DNA of 64,000 nucleotides from Bryobacterales bacterium (GTDB lineage Bacteria > Acidobacteriota > Terriglobia > Bryobacterales > Bryobacteraceae): the NCBI GenBank assembly GCA_020852175.1, contig JADZBH010000004.1, forward strand, positions 1 to 64,000, read 5' to 3'. The notes below the pieces were generated by a model. The model was not told the DNA's origin. It saw only the letters and a program-made list of their open reading frames with translations, and ran no database searches. How positions within the stretch are numbered: the first letter of the stretch is position 1; every line of letters starts with the position of its first letter. Both the position numbers and the translations under genes were made by a program. Positions 43,028 through 51,738 of this stretch are shown in pieces.

Positions 43028-44326
43028 ATGAACCGGCGCTATTTCCTGATGAGTTCGGCCGCGGCCACAGCCACGCAGGCCGTGCGGGCCAATCCCAGCC
43101 CCAACGACACCGTGCGTGTGGCCGTGGTGGGCTGCGGCGGCCGCGGCAGCAGCCATATGAATGCCTGGACTTCGCTGCCGAACGTTGAACTGGCCGCGCT
43201 GGTGGACGTCGACGATTCCCACGCGGAGCGCTACATCGGTCAGCTCCAGCGCAGGAATCTGAAACCCGTGCCCACCTTCCGCGACATCCGCAAGGTGCTC
43301 GACGACAAGAGCATCGACGCCGTGTCCATCGCCACGCCGAACCACTGGCACACGCTGCAAACCGTCTGGGCCTGCCAGGCGGGCAAGGACGTGTATGTGG
43401 AGAAGCCGTGTTCGCACAACGTCTTTGAGTCTAAGCAGATTGTCGCCGCCGCCCGGAAATACGGACGCATGGTGCAGCAGGGCAGCCAAAGCCGTTCCTC
43501 GGGTGCGCTGCGGGAAGCCGTCCAGAAAATGCGCGATGGCGAGTTCGGCGAGCTCTACATGGCCCGCGGCCTCTGCTACAAGTTCCGCAACACGATCGGC
43601 AAGACGCCCGTCGAGGCCGTGCCTCCCGGCGTCGACTACGACATGTGGACCGGCCCGGCTCCCCTGCGTCCCTTCACCAAGAACCGCTTCCATTACAACT
43701 GGCACTGGTTCTGGGACACCGGCAACGGCGACCTTGGCAACCAGGGCATCCACGAGGTCGATATCGCCCGCTGGGGGCTCGGCGTCACGCACCCCACCAA
43801 GGTTTCCGCCTTCGGCGGCAAATTCATGTTCGACGACGACCAGGAGACGCCCAACACCATCACCGCCTCCTACGACTTCGTGGTGAACGGCCGTCCCAAA
43901 CTGATGACCTTCGAGGTACGCCACTGGTACAGCAACCACGAAGCCGGCATCGGGGGCGAAAAGGCCGGCAACACCATCGGCAACACCTTCTATGGCTCCA
44001 ACGGCTACCTCGTCATCGACGGCTACAACAAATATTGGAGCCACATGGGCAAGGATGGCGCGCCGGGTCCCACCCGTTCGGAACGCGAAACGCATTTCGA
44101 GAACTTCATCGGCGCGGTGCGCAACCGCAAGCGCGAGACGTTGAACGCCGACATCGAGGAAGGCGCGCTGTCCTGTATCCTCGTTCACCTGGCCAATATT
44201 TCCTACCGTCTTGGCCGCACGCTGAACTGGGACGAAAAGACGTGGACCGTCAAGGGCGACAAGGAAGCCACAGAGATGTTGACGCGCAAATACCGCGCGC
44301 CTTACGTCGTTCCCGAGAAGGTCTGA
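43028..44326 (+). CDS. Exported Gfo/Idh/MocA-family oxidoreductase
   Basis: The ATG at 43028 follows GAAGGAGAG, whereas the track start (42977) has no site. The 432-residue protein begins MNRRYFLMSSAAATATQA, a Tat-like signal. The NAD(P) fold is VRVAVVGCGGRGSSHMNAW with ELAALVDVDDSHA, then AVSIATPNHWHTLQTVWACQAGKDVYVEKPCSHNV, with the intact EKP motif. The C-terminal domain has YNWHWFWDTGNGDLGNQGIHEVDIARWGLG. This group oxidises sugars at C3 or acts on glycosides through 3-keto intermediates, which fits the DUF1080-like gene just upstream. The substrate is unknown. Confidence 0.92.
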   Translation: MNRRYFLMSSAAATATQAVRANPSPNDTVRVAVVGCGGRGSSHMNAWTSLPNVELAALVDVDDSHAERYIGQLQRRNLKPVPTFRDIRKVLDDKSIDAVSIATPNHWHTLQTVWACQAGKDVYVEKPCSHNVFESKQIVAAARKYGRMVQQGSQSRSSGALREAVQKMRDGEFGELYMARGLCYKFRNTIGKTPVEAVPPGVDYDMWTGPAPLRPFTKNRFHYNWHWFWDTGNGDLGNQGIHEVDIARWGLGVTHPTKVSAFGGKFMFDDDQETPNTITASYDFVVNGRPKLMTFEVRHWYSNHEAGIGGEKAGNTIGNTFYGSNGYLVIDGYNKYWSHMGKDGAPGPTRSERETHFENFIGAVRNRKRETLNADIEEGALSCILVHLANISYRLGRTLNWDEKTWTVKGDKEATEMLTRKYRAPYVVPEKV

Positions 44327-44378
44327 GCCTCCGCTTACCACCGGAAACGGGGCGGCGCCGTGCTACACTAGTGGTTTC

Positions 44379-45149
44379 ATGTCCGCATTGCTAGCCGGTA
44401 AAACCGCCCTCGTGCTTGGAGTCGCCAACCGCTGGAGCATCGCCTGGGCCATCGCTCAGGCGTTTCAGCGTGAAGGCGCCAAGGTGATCCTCACCTACCA
44501 GGGCGAACGCCAGCAGAAAACGGTCGAGGAATTGGCGGCCGAACTCGGCGGCGCCGTATGCTTTTCCTGCGACGTGACGCAAGAGGCCGACTTGACAACC
44601 CTTCACGACCGCCTCGCCGCCAGCGGGGCGCCGCTGGACGTGCTGGTCCACTCCATCGCGTTCGCCAACCGGGAAGACCTGGCGCGCCCGTTCCTGGAAA
44701 CCTCGCGCGACGGTTTCGCCCTGGCTCAGGATGTCAGCGCGTATTCGCTCGTCTCGGTTTCCCGCGCGGTGGCTCCGCTGATGACCAACGGCGGCTCCAT
44801 CATGTCGCTTACCTACCTTGGCTCGCAGCGCGTCGTCACCAATTACAACGTGATGGGCGTGGCCAAGGCATCGCTGGAGGCGGCCACGCGCTACCTGGCC
44901 GCCGATCTCGGCGCGAAGAACATCCGCGTCAACGCCATCTCGGCCGGCCCCATCAAGACGGCCTCGGCGCGCGGCATCAAGGATTTTTCCACGGTGCTCG
45001 ACGCCGTGGCGTCACGCGCCCCTCTGAAGCGCAACTGCGAGCCAGCCGAGGTCGCCGACACGGCCGTGTTTCTGGCAAGCAACCTGGGCCGCGGCGTCAC
45101 CGGCAATACCATCTACGTCGATGCGGGGTTTCAGATTGTCGGCCTCTGA
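44379..45149 (+). CDS. fabI: Enoyl-[acyl-carrier-protein] reductase FabI
   Basis: FabI does the last reduction in each round of fatty acid elongation, using NADH. The 256-residue length is standard. The family-specific nucleotide loop ALVLGVANRWSIAWAIAQAF (in place of TGxxxGIG), the second-site SCDVTQEADL, LVHSIAFANREDL and the catalytic YNVMGVAKASLEAATRYLA (Tyr-x6-Lys) are all present. RVNAISAGPIKTASARGI and VTGNTIYVDAGFQIVG complete the match. It is separated by 150 bases from the ABC operon. Confidence 0.96.
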   Translation: MSALLAGKTALVLGVANRWSIAWAIAQAFQREGAKVILTYQGERQQKTVEELAAELGGAVCFSCDVTQEADLTTLHDRLAASGAPLDVLVHSIAFANREDLARPFLETSRDGFALAQDVSAYSLVSVSRAVAPLMTNGGSIMSLTYLGSQRVVTNYNVMGVAKASLEAATRYLAADLGAKNIRVNAISAGPIKTASARGIKDFSTVLDAVASRAPLKRNCEPAEVADTAVFLASNLGRGVTGNTIYVDAGFQIVGL

Positions 45150-45190
45150 TCTCCCCTCCGCGAGTCGCTTTACATCCCCCGCAGGCCCCG

Positions 45191-45220
45191 TTGACAGCGC
45201 TAAACAGCCATTCATATGAT
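45191..45220 (+). promoter_or_regulatory. Candidate sigma70 promoter for the ABC exporter operon
   Basis: TTGACA (45191-45196), 18-base spacer, TATGAT (45215-45220) in the 150-base gap upstream of the ATPase gene, with a predicted start near 45227 and about 73 bases of leader. A weaker alternative (CGACAA, 18, TATAGT ending 45280) lies closer to the ATG. Confidence 0.6.
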
Positions 45221-45299
45221 GGGAAGCACACTCGACGCGCAGGGTTCGGGCGACAAACGCTAACCAGCGCCGTCTATAGTCATTGATCCGGAAAAACTT

Positions 45300-46268
45300 A
45301 TGATTCGTGTCGAAGGTCTAACCAAACGTTACCCGCGCACAGTCGCCGTCGATGATATCTCCTTCACCGTCAACAAGGGCGAAATCGTTGGCTTCCTTGG
45401 ACCGAACGGCGCGGGCAAGACCACCACGATGCGCGTGCTCACCTGCTTTCTGCCGCCTTCCCAGGGTACGGCCGAGGTGGCCGGCTTCGATGTGGTGAAA
45501 CAGCCGATGGAAGTGAAAAAGCGCATCGGCTACCTTCCCGAAACACCCCCGCTGTACCCGGAAATGGAAGTCCGCGAATACCTTCAGTTCGTCGGCCGTT
45601 TGAAGGGCATGACGCGTGGCGCGCTGGAGTCGCGCATCGGCGAAGTGTCCAAACGCTGCCATATCGACGACGTGATGACGAGGCTGATTTCCAAGCTCTC
45701 CAAGGGTTACCGCCAGCGCGTCGGACTTGCCCAGGCCATACTCCACAACCCCGACGTACTCATCCTCGACGAGCCCACCTCGGGCCTCGATCCCAAACAG
45801 ATTCTCGAAACGCGCGATCTGATCAAGGAACTCGCCGGCGAACACACCATCATCCTCTCGACTCACATTCTGCCCGAGGTCGAACAGACCTGCCAGAAGG
45901 TCGTCATCATCAATAGGGGCCGCCTGGTCGCCACCGACACGGTGGAGAACCTCACCAGCCGCCTGCGAGGCTCCGACGCCGTGGGGGTCGAGGTGAGCGG
46001 CGCGCAACCGGCGGAGATCGAAAGCGCTCTCGGCGCGCTGGACGGCGTGACCGCAGTGAAAACCACCGCTACAAAAGACGGCCGCGCCCGTCTGGAGGTG
46101 GAAGGCCAACCCGGCTGCCACATCCGACCCGACATCGCCCGCGCCGTCGTGCAGGCTGGCTGGCAGTTGCATGAACTGCACTCGCTCAGCGTCAGCCTGG
46201 AGGAGATCTTCCTGCAACTCACCGGCGCCGCCCAACCCGACGAAGCCGCCAAGGGAGACGCACAATGA
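45300..46268 (+). CDS. ABC transporter ATP-binding protein (GldA-like)
   Basis: The 322-residue ATPase has Walker A GPNGAGKTTT, Q-loop GYLPETPPLYPEMEVREYL, signature LSKGYRQRVGLAQAI, Walker B VLILDEPTSGLDP and H-loop LSTHILPEVEQ. An extra C-terminal region of about 90 residues is typical of ABC-2 exporter ATPases. Its stop overlaps the permease start (ATGA). With the next three genes it forms a GldA/GldF/GldG-type cluster. In Bacteroidetes that set supports gliding, but the same set is found in many non-gliding bacteria with unknown cargo. Confidence 0.93.
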   Translation: MIRVEGLTKRYPRTVAVDDISFTVNKGEIVGFLGPNGAGKTTTMRVLTCFLPPSQGTAEVAGFDVVKQPMEVKKRIGYLPETPPLYPEMEVREYLQFVGRLKGMTRGALESRIGEVSKRCHIDDVMTRLISKLSKGYRQRVGLAQAILHNPDVLILDEPTSGLDPKQILETRDLIKELAGEHTIILSTHILPEVEQTCQKVVIINRGRLVATDTVENLTSRLRGSDAVGVEVSGAQPAEIESALGALDGVTAVKTTATKDGRARLEVEGQPGCHIRPDIARAVVQAGWQLHELHSLSVSLEEIFLQLTGAAQPDEAAKGDAQ

Positions 46269-47032
46269 GCAATATCTGGGTTATCTGCCGGAAAGAGCTG
46301 AGCAGCTACTTCTCCTCGCCCATCGCCTATGGCCTCATGGCCTTCTTCGCTTTCGTTTCCGGCTACTTCTTCTACGCCGCCACGGCCATCTTCGTCACCC
46401 GCGGCATGGAGATGCAGATGATGGGCCGGGGCATGCCCATGGACGTGAACGAATGGGTGGTGCGTCCGGTGCTGATGAACGTAAGCGTCATTGGCCTGTT
46501 CCTCATCCCCATGATCACCATGCGCCTGTTCGCCGAGGAAAAGCGCACCGGCACCATCGAACTGCTGATCACCTCGCCCGTCCGCGACTGGGAAATCATC
46601 CTCGGCAAGTGGCTGGCCGCTCTGCTCATGTACGCGGCCATCCTGGGCGTCTCGCTCCTGAACATGTTCGTGCTGTTCGCCTACGGCAGGCCGGACTGGA
46701 AGCCGATGCTCGTCGGCTACCTCGGCCTTCTGCTCCAGGGCGGCGCGCTGCTCGCGCTCGGCACCTTCCTGTCCACCACCACGCGCAACCAGATTGTCGC
46801 CGGCGTCGGCACCTTCGCCGTCTGCCTCATGCTTTGGGTGCTCGACTGGATCACGGCGTTCAACACCGAAAGCTGGGCCAGCGTCATCAGTTATCTCAGC
46901 GTCGTGACGCACTTCGAGCCGTTCTCCAAAGGCGTCATCGACACGAAGGACCTGGTGTTCTACCTTTCGGTCATCTTCTTCGGACTCTTTCTTTCCGCGC
47001 GCTCGCTCGAGTCGCTGCGCTGGAGGTCGTAA
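46265..47032 (+). CDS. ABC-2 type permease (GldF-like)
   Basis: The 255-residue protein has six hydrophobic helices, beginning with IWVICRKELSSYFSSPIAYGLMAFFAFVSGYFF, the hallmark N-terminus of GldF-like permeases. It also has EEKRTGTIELLITSPVRDWEIILGKWLAALL, the conserved ABC-2 coupling segment. It is translationally coupled to the ATPase by an ATGA overlap and is followed after 3 bases by the GldG-like gene. Confidence 0.93.
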   Translation: MSNIWVICRKELSSYFSSPIAYGLMAFFAFVSGYFFYAATAIFVTRGMEMQMMGRGMPMDVNEWVVRPVLMNVSVIGLFLIPMITMRLFAEEKRTGTIELLITSPVRDWEIILGKWLAALLMYAAILGVSLLNMFVLFAYGRPDWKPMLVGYLGLLLQGGALLALGTFLSTTTRNQIVAGVGTFAVCLMLWVLDWITAFNTESWASVISYLSVVTHFEPFSKGVIDTKDLVFYLSVIFFGLFLSARSLESLRWRS

Positions 47033-47035
47033 CCC

Positions 47036-48412
47036 ATGAATAACTCCTTCCTCCAACAGAAGTCGACGAAATTCACCGCCTATGTCCTGCTCTACGGGCT
47101 CGTGGTGCTGGGAGCGCTCGGCGTGGCCAATTTCCTGGCCAAACGGCATAACAAGAGCATCGACACCACGTCGAACAAGAAATTCAGCCTCTCCGATCAG
47201 ACGGAAAAGATCGTCAAGGGCCTGAAATCCGACGCCAGGATCACCTACTTCGACAAGTCGAGCAACTTCCCGCAGGCCAAGGACCTGCTCGACCGTTACG
47301 ACGCGCTCTCGCCCAGCCTCACGGTGGATTACATCGACCCGGACAAGAAGCCTCAGTTGGCCCGCGCCAACGCCGTCAGCCGCTACGGCACCATCTATGT
47401 CGATGCCAACGGCAAACGGGAAGAGGCCAAGGCGGCCAGCGAGGAGGAGGTCTCCGGCGCCATCATCCGTGCGCTCAAAGGCGGCAAACGCACCGTCTGC
47501 GCCGTCACCGGCTCCGGCGAGCACAGCTTCGACAGTGCCGACCGCACCGGCTACGCGCAACTGAAGGAACTGCTCGAAAAGAACAACTACCAGACCCAGA
47601 ATATTTCACTCATCGAGAAGCCCGAAGTGCCCAAGGAGTGCAGCATCGTCCTGGTCGGCGGTCCGCGCTTTGACTATCTGCCGCCCGCCGTCAACGCGCT
47701 GAAGAGCTATGTCGAAGGCGGCGGCCGGGCGCTCTTCCTGCTCGATCCGCCGATGAAGGTGGGCAAGGAGCAGGTGAGCGGGAACGATGCCCTCGCCGCC
47801 GTGCTGAAGGAATGGGGCGTCACGCTGAACCAGGACCTTGTGCTCGACACCAGCGGCGTCGGCCAGTTGTTCGGCTTCAGCGCCGCCGTGCCGCTGGTGG
47901 CCACCTATGAGCAGCACGCCATCGTGCGCGATCTGCGCGAGGTCACCACCGCGTTCCCCATGGTCCGCTCGCTCGATGTGGCCAACGGCGCCAGGACCAG
48001 CGTCGAGAAGCTCTTCTCGACCTCGGCCAAGAGCTACGCCACCGCGAGCCTCGACAAGGCCGAGATCGAGATCAACCCCGCCAAGGACAAGGCGGGACCG
48101 TTCACGCTCGGCGCCGCGGGCACCTACAACACCGGCAAGGAGAACCTCACCGGCCGCTTCGTCGTCGTGGGCGGTTCGCAGTGGGCCGGCAACTCGATAC
48201 TCCGCTTCAACGGAAATCCCGACCTCATCATGAACATGATGAACTGGCTCAGTTCCGACGAGGATCTGATCTCCATCCGCCCCAAGGAGCCTGAAAACAG
48301 GCCGCTCAACATGAGCGTCTCCCAGATGCGCGTGGTCTTTTTCGCCAGCGTGCTCTTCCTGCCGCTCGCCATCGTGGCCTCGGGCATCAGCGTCTGGTGG
48401 CGCCGCCGCTAG
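47036..48412 (+). CDS. GldG-like ABC-associated protein
   Basis: The 458-residue protein has a transmembrane helix near each end (YVLLYGLVVLGALGVANFLA; VVFFASVLFLPLAIVASGISVWW) and a large extracytoplasmic domain between, beginning with NKKFSLSDQTEKIVKGLKSDARITYFDK, which is characteristic of GldG / uncharacterised ABC-type auxiliary proteins. VLVGGPRFDYLPPAVNALKSYVEGGGRALFLLDPP is the conserved Rossmann-like core. The last residues (VWWRRR) keep the C-terminus in the cytoplasm. It probably forms part of the exporter complex. Confidence 0.9.
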   Translation: MNNSFLQQKSTKFTAYVLLYGLVVLGALGVANFLAKRHNKSIDTTSNKKFSLSDQTEKIVKGLKSDARITYFDKSSNFPQAKDLLDRYDALSPSLTVDYIDPDKKPQLARANAVSRYGTIYVDANGKREEAKAASEEEVSGAIIRALKGGKRTVCAVTGSGEHSFDSADRTGYAQLKELLEKNNYQTQNISLIEKPEVPKECSIVLVGGPRFDYLPPAVNALKSYVEGGGRALFLLDPPMKVGKEQVSGNDALAAVLKEWGVTLNQDLVLDTSGVGQLFGFSAAVPLVATYEQHAIVRDLREVTTAFPMVRSLDVANGARTSVEKLFSTSAKSYATASLDKAEIEINPAKDKAGPFTLGAAGTYNTGKENLTGRFVVVGGSQWAGNSILRFNGNPDLIMNMMNWLSSDEDLISIRPKEPENRPLNMSVSQMRVVFFASVLFLPLAIVASGISVWWRRR

Positions 48413-48443
48413 TCTCACACCGGTTACAGGAGAACGTATCGCC

Positions 48444-49781
48444 ATGCAGTTTCGTGGATTGTTGTTGGCCGCCGCCGCCCTGGCCGTGCTGGGCGGGCTC
48501 GTGTGGTGGTCCAACAAGGCCGAAGCCAATAAGGGAAAGGCCGCCGATCCAAACGCCCCGCCCAAGCTGGTTGAAATCGATGCCGCCAAATTGCAGAAAG
48601 TCGACATCGCCAAGAACGGTACGGTGACCACGCTCGAACGTCCGGCCGACAACCGCTACCGCATCACCGCTCCGCAGCCGCTGGCCGCCGACCAGGATGC
48701 CGCCAGCGGGGTCTTCACGGCGCTCACCAGTTATGTCTCCGACGGCATCGTCGAGGAAAAACCCGCTTCTCTGGCCCCGTTCGGGCTCGACCATCCCACG
48801 CTGGCGGTGGCCATCACGCGTAAGGATGGCGCACCCGTGAAACTGCTCTTCGGCGACGATACGCCCACCGGCGGTTCCACCTATGTCATGAAGGAAGGCG
48901 ACCCGCGCGTGTACACGGTGGCCAGCTACAACAAGGCGAGCCTCGACAAGTCGTGGACGGATCTCCGCGACAAGCGCCTGCTTACATTCGATGCCGAAAA
49001 GCTAAGCCGCCTGGAACTCACCGCCAAGGGACAGACCATCGAGTTCGGCAAGAACAGCAACGGCGAATGGCAGATCGTGAAGCCACGCCCGCTGCGCGCC
49101 GACGGCAACCAGGTGGAAGAACTTCTGCGCAAGCTGAAGGATGCCAAGATGGACGTCTCCCTGCCCGCCGGCGAAACGCAGGGACTTGCCTCCAAGTTCA
49201 GCGCCGCCGCGCCCGCCGGCACGGCGAAGGCCACCGACGCCGCGGGACAGCAAACCATCGAGGTGCGCAGGGACAAGGAAGGCAACTTCTATGCCAGGTC
49301 GAGCGCCGTCGAGGGCGTGCACAAGATCAGCGCCGACATCGGCGAGGGATTCAACAAGACGCTCGATGACTTCCGCAACCGCAAGCTCTTCGATTTCGGA
49401 TGGACCGATCCGGGCCGCATCGACATCCAGGATGGCGCCACGCTGCGCTCGTTTTCCAAATCCGGCGCCAAGTGGACCTCCACCGGCAAGGAGATGGACG
49501 CCACCAGTGTGCAATCGCTCGTCGACAAGTTGCGCGAGATGAGCGCCATCCACTTCCCCAGTAGTGGCGCGGGCAGCTCCACGCTGGAGGCTACGGTCGT
49601 CTCCGCCGATGGCAAGCGAACGGAAAAGGTGATTATCGCCAAGTCGGGCAACTCCTACTTCGCCACGCGGGAAGGCGAGCCCAGCGTATACGAACTCGAT
49701 GGCAAGTTCGTCGAGGATCTGCGCCGCGCGGCCGCCGACGTGAAAGCTCCGGCGTCACCGTCGAAAGAGCAAAAGAAGTAG
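48444..49781 (+). CDS. DUF4340 protein, fourth member of the ABC cluster
   Basis: A 445-residue protein with one N-terminal membrane helix (GLLLAAAALAVLGGLVWWS) and DUF4340-type beta-rich repeats: LVEIDAAKLQKVDIAKNG, APFGLDHPTLAVAITRKDG, GGSTYVMKEGDPRVYTVASY, SWTDLRDKRLLTFDAEKLSRLELT. The second half repeats the same plan (LFDFGWTDPGRIDIQDG). DUF4340 proteins nearly always sit next to GldG-like genes, so this is the usual partner. Its role is unknown; an extracytoplasmic accessory is likely. It is followed by pncB after 12 bases. Confidence 0.9.
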   Translation: MQFRGLLLAAAALAVLGGLVWWSNKAEANKGKAADPNAPPKLVEIDAAKLQKVDIAKNGTVTTLERPADNRYRITAPQPLAADQDAASGVFTALTSYVSDGIVEEKPASLAPFGLDHPTLAVAITRKDGAPVKLLFGDDTPTGGSTYVMKEGDPRVYTVASYNKASLDKSWTDLRDKRLLTFDAEKLSRLELTAKGQTIEFGKNSNGEWQIVKPRPLRADGNQVEELLRKLKDAKMDVSLPAGETQGLASKFSAAAPAGTAKATDAAGQQTIEVRRDKEGNFYARSSAVEGVHKISADIGEGFNKTLDDFRNRKLFDFGWTDPGRIDIQDGATLRSFSKSGAKWTSTGKEMDATSVQSLVDKLREMSAIHFPSSGAGSSTLEATVVSADGKRTEKVIIAKSGNSYFATREGEPSVYELDGKFVEDLRRAAADVKAPASPSKEQKK

Positions 49782-49793
49782 CATCGGGAGAGC

Positions 49794-51119
49794 ATGTCCG
49801 CGCTCCTAACCGACCTTTACGAACTCACGATGGCCGCGGGGTTCGTGGCGGCAGGCAAGCATCGCGACACGGCTACATTCGAACTGTTCGCCCGCCGGCT
49901 GCCGCCCAACCGGAACTACCTGGTTGCCGCGGGCCTCGCGCAGGCGATCGAGTATCTGTCCACGCTGCGCTTCACCGACGAAGAGATCGGCTACCTGCGC
50001 GGCCTCCCCCAGTTCGCTCTCGCTCCGCAAGAGTTCTTCTCTCTGCTGGCCGCGCTGCGCTTCACCGGCGACGTGTTCGCCGTGCCCGAGGGAACTCCCG
50101 TCTTTCCCGGCGAACCCTTGCTGACGGTGCGTGCGCCGCTCGTGGAAGCGCAGATCGTGGAAACTTACCTGCTGGCGACCATCAGCTTCCAAACAATGAT
50201 CGCCTCGAAGGCCGCGCGTCTCACCGCCGCCGCCCAAGGCTGCGGCGTCATCGAGTTTGGCACGCGCCGCGCCCACTCGCCCGCCGCCGGAACGCTCGCC
50301 GCGCGCGCCGCCTACATCGGCGGGTGTCTCGGCTCCAGCAACACGGAGGCCGGGTTCCGGTTCGGCATCCCCGTCTATGGCACAGCGGCACACTCCTGGG
50401 TGCAAAGCTTTCCGCGCGAGGAGGATGCCTTCCGCGCCCTGCAAGCTCTGCTCGGCGCGTCCACCGTCCATCTCATCGACACCTATAACACGCATGAAGG
50501 CGCCCGCTGCGCGGCCCGCGTTGGAGCGCCACTGTGGGGCGTCCGCATCGACAGCGGCGACCTGCTGGCGCTCTCCCGCGAAGTGCGCGCCATCCTTGAC
50601 GCCGCCGGACTCCCTACGGCGAAGATCATGGTGAGCGGCGATCTCACAGAAGGACGCGTCCGTGAGTTGGCCGCCGCCAACGCCCCCATCGACGCGCTCG
50701 GCGTCGGCACCGACCTGGCCACCAGCGGCGACGCGCCCAACCTAGGCGCCGTCTACAAGCTTGTCGAAATCAAATCCAGCGGCGAGCGCCGCCACACCTT
50801 CAAGCGAAGCGCCGAAAAGGCCACGCTTCCCGGAGCCAAGCAGGTATTCCGCTACGCGGATCGCGACGTGATCGGCTGTTCCTGGGAGTGCATTGGTTGC
50901 GACGAAAGCCCGTCCGTGCAGGCGCTGCTCCGCCCCGTCATGCTCCAAGGCGCGATCGTCAACAGCCTTCCTTCCGCGGAGGAAGCGCGCGTGCGGGCGG
51001 CCTCGGCCATCGCCGCGCTGCCCGAAACAGTCCGTTCGCTCGACCCTGCGCCGGAAGCCAGCTACCCCGTTACCATCAGTCCCGCCCTGCGCGAACTGGA
51101 GGAAGGCACGCGCGTATGA
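49794..51119 (+). CDS. pncB: Nicotinate phosphoribosyltransferase
   Basis: The enzyme makes nicotinate mononucleotide from nicotinate and PRPP, the entry step of NAD salvage. The 441-residue protein has LLTDLYELTMAAGFVAAGK (start), FELFARRLPPNRNYLVAAGL, EFGTRRAHSPAAGTLAARAAYIGG, HLIDTYNTHEGARCAAR, WGVRIDSGDLLALSREVRAIL and GVGTDLATSGDAPNLGAVYKLVEI, all typical of the family. It starts 12 bases after the DUF4340 stop and overlaps the nicotinamidase start by ATGA, so the ABC and NAD salvage genes appear to share a transcript. Confidence 0.95.
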   Translation: MSALLTDLYELTMAAGFVAAGKHRDTATFELFARRLPPNRNYLVAAGLAQAIEYLSTLRFTDEEIGYLRGLPQFALAPQEFFSLLAALRFTGDVFAVPEGTPVFPGEPLLTVRAPLVEAQIVETYLLATISFQTMIASKAARLTAAAQGCGVIEFGTRRAHSPAAGTLAARAAYIGGCLGSSNTEAGFRFGIPVYGTAAHSWVQSFPREEDAFRALQALLGASTVHLIDTYNTHEGARCAARVGAPLWGVRIDSGDLLALSREVRAILDAAGLPTAKIMVSGDLTEGRVRELAAANAPIDALGVGTDLATSGDAPNLGAVYKLVEIKSSGERRHTFKRSAEKATLPGAKQVFRYADRDVIGCSWECIGCDESPSVQALLRPVMLQGAIVNSLPSAEEARVRAASAIAALPETVRSLDPAPEASYPVTISPALRELEEGTRV

Positions 51120-51691
51120 GCCTCCTGTTCCTCGACGTCGATACCCAACTGGACTTCCTCTTCCCGGCCGGCTCGCTCTACGTTCCTGGCGCCGAACGCA
51201 TCCTCGGCAATCTCTCCCGGTTGCACCATCACGCCGTAACCAAGGGCATTCCGTTGATCTCCACCGCCGATGCCCACACGGAGGACGACCCCGAATTCCA
51301 CTCCTGGCCGCCTCATTGCATCGCCGGTTGCATCGGCCAGCGCAAGCCCGAATCCACGCTTGCCCAGGGCCGCGCCGTCCTGTCTCCCAACGCCTCCGCC
51401 ACGCTCCGCGCACCCCAGGTGATTGTTGAAAAGCGCACGTTCGACTGCTTCACGAACCCGATGTTCGAACCCTTGCTCGACGAGTTTGGCATCGCCTCGG
51501 CGGCCGTGTACGGCGTCGTCACCGAAATCTGCGTCGCTCACGCGGTACGCGGACTCCTCCGCACCGGACGCCGCGTCATGCTCGTTCAGGATGCCGTCAT
51601 GTCTCTGGACTGCGCCAAGGCGCGGGCTCTCGAAGCCGAAGTGCTGGCTGCCGGCGGCTCACTCGCCACCACCAGCCAGCTATGTGACTAA
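51116..51691 (+). CDS. pncA: Nicotinamidase (isochorismatase-like hydrolase)
   Basis: The ORF track starts at 50888, within pncB. The ATG at 51116 overlaps its stop and opens MSLLFLDVDTQLDF, giving 191 residues. The Asp-Lys-Cys triad is present: Asp9 in VDTQLDF, Lys106 in IVEKRTFDCF and Cys139 in GVVTEICVAHAVRGL. Metal ligand candidates D52, H54, H62 and H67 lie in ADAHTEDDPEFHSWPPHC. With pncB next door it would hydrolyse nicotinamide to nicotinate, completing a two-gene salvage route. Confidence 0.92.
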   Translation: MSLLFLDVDTQLDFLFPAGSLYVPGAERILGNLSRLHHHAVTKGIPLISTADAHTEDDPEFHSWPPHCIAGCIGQRKPESTLAQGRAVLSPNASATLRAPQVIVEKRTFDCFTNPMFEPLLDEFGIASAAVYGVVTEICVAHAVRGLLRTGRRVMLVQDAVMSLDCAKARALEAEVLAAGGSLATTSQLCD

Positions 51692-51738
51692 AATCACGGC
51701 AACCCCTGCTTTCATCCAGTAAACTTGAAGGAACCATC

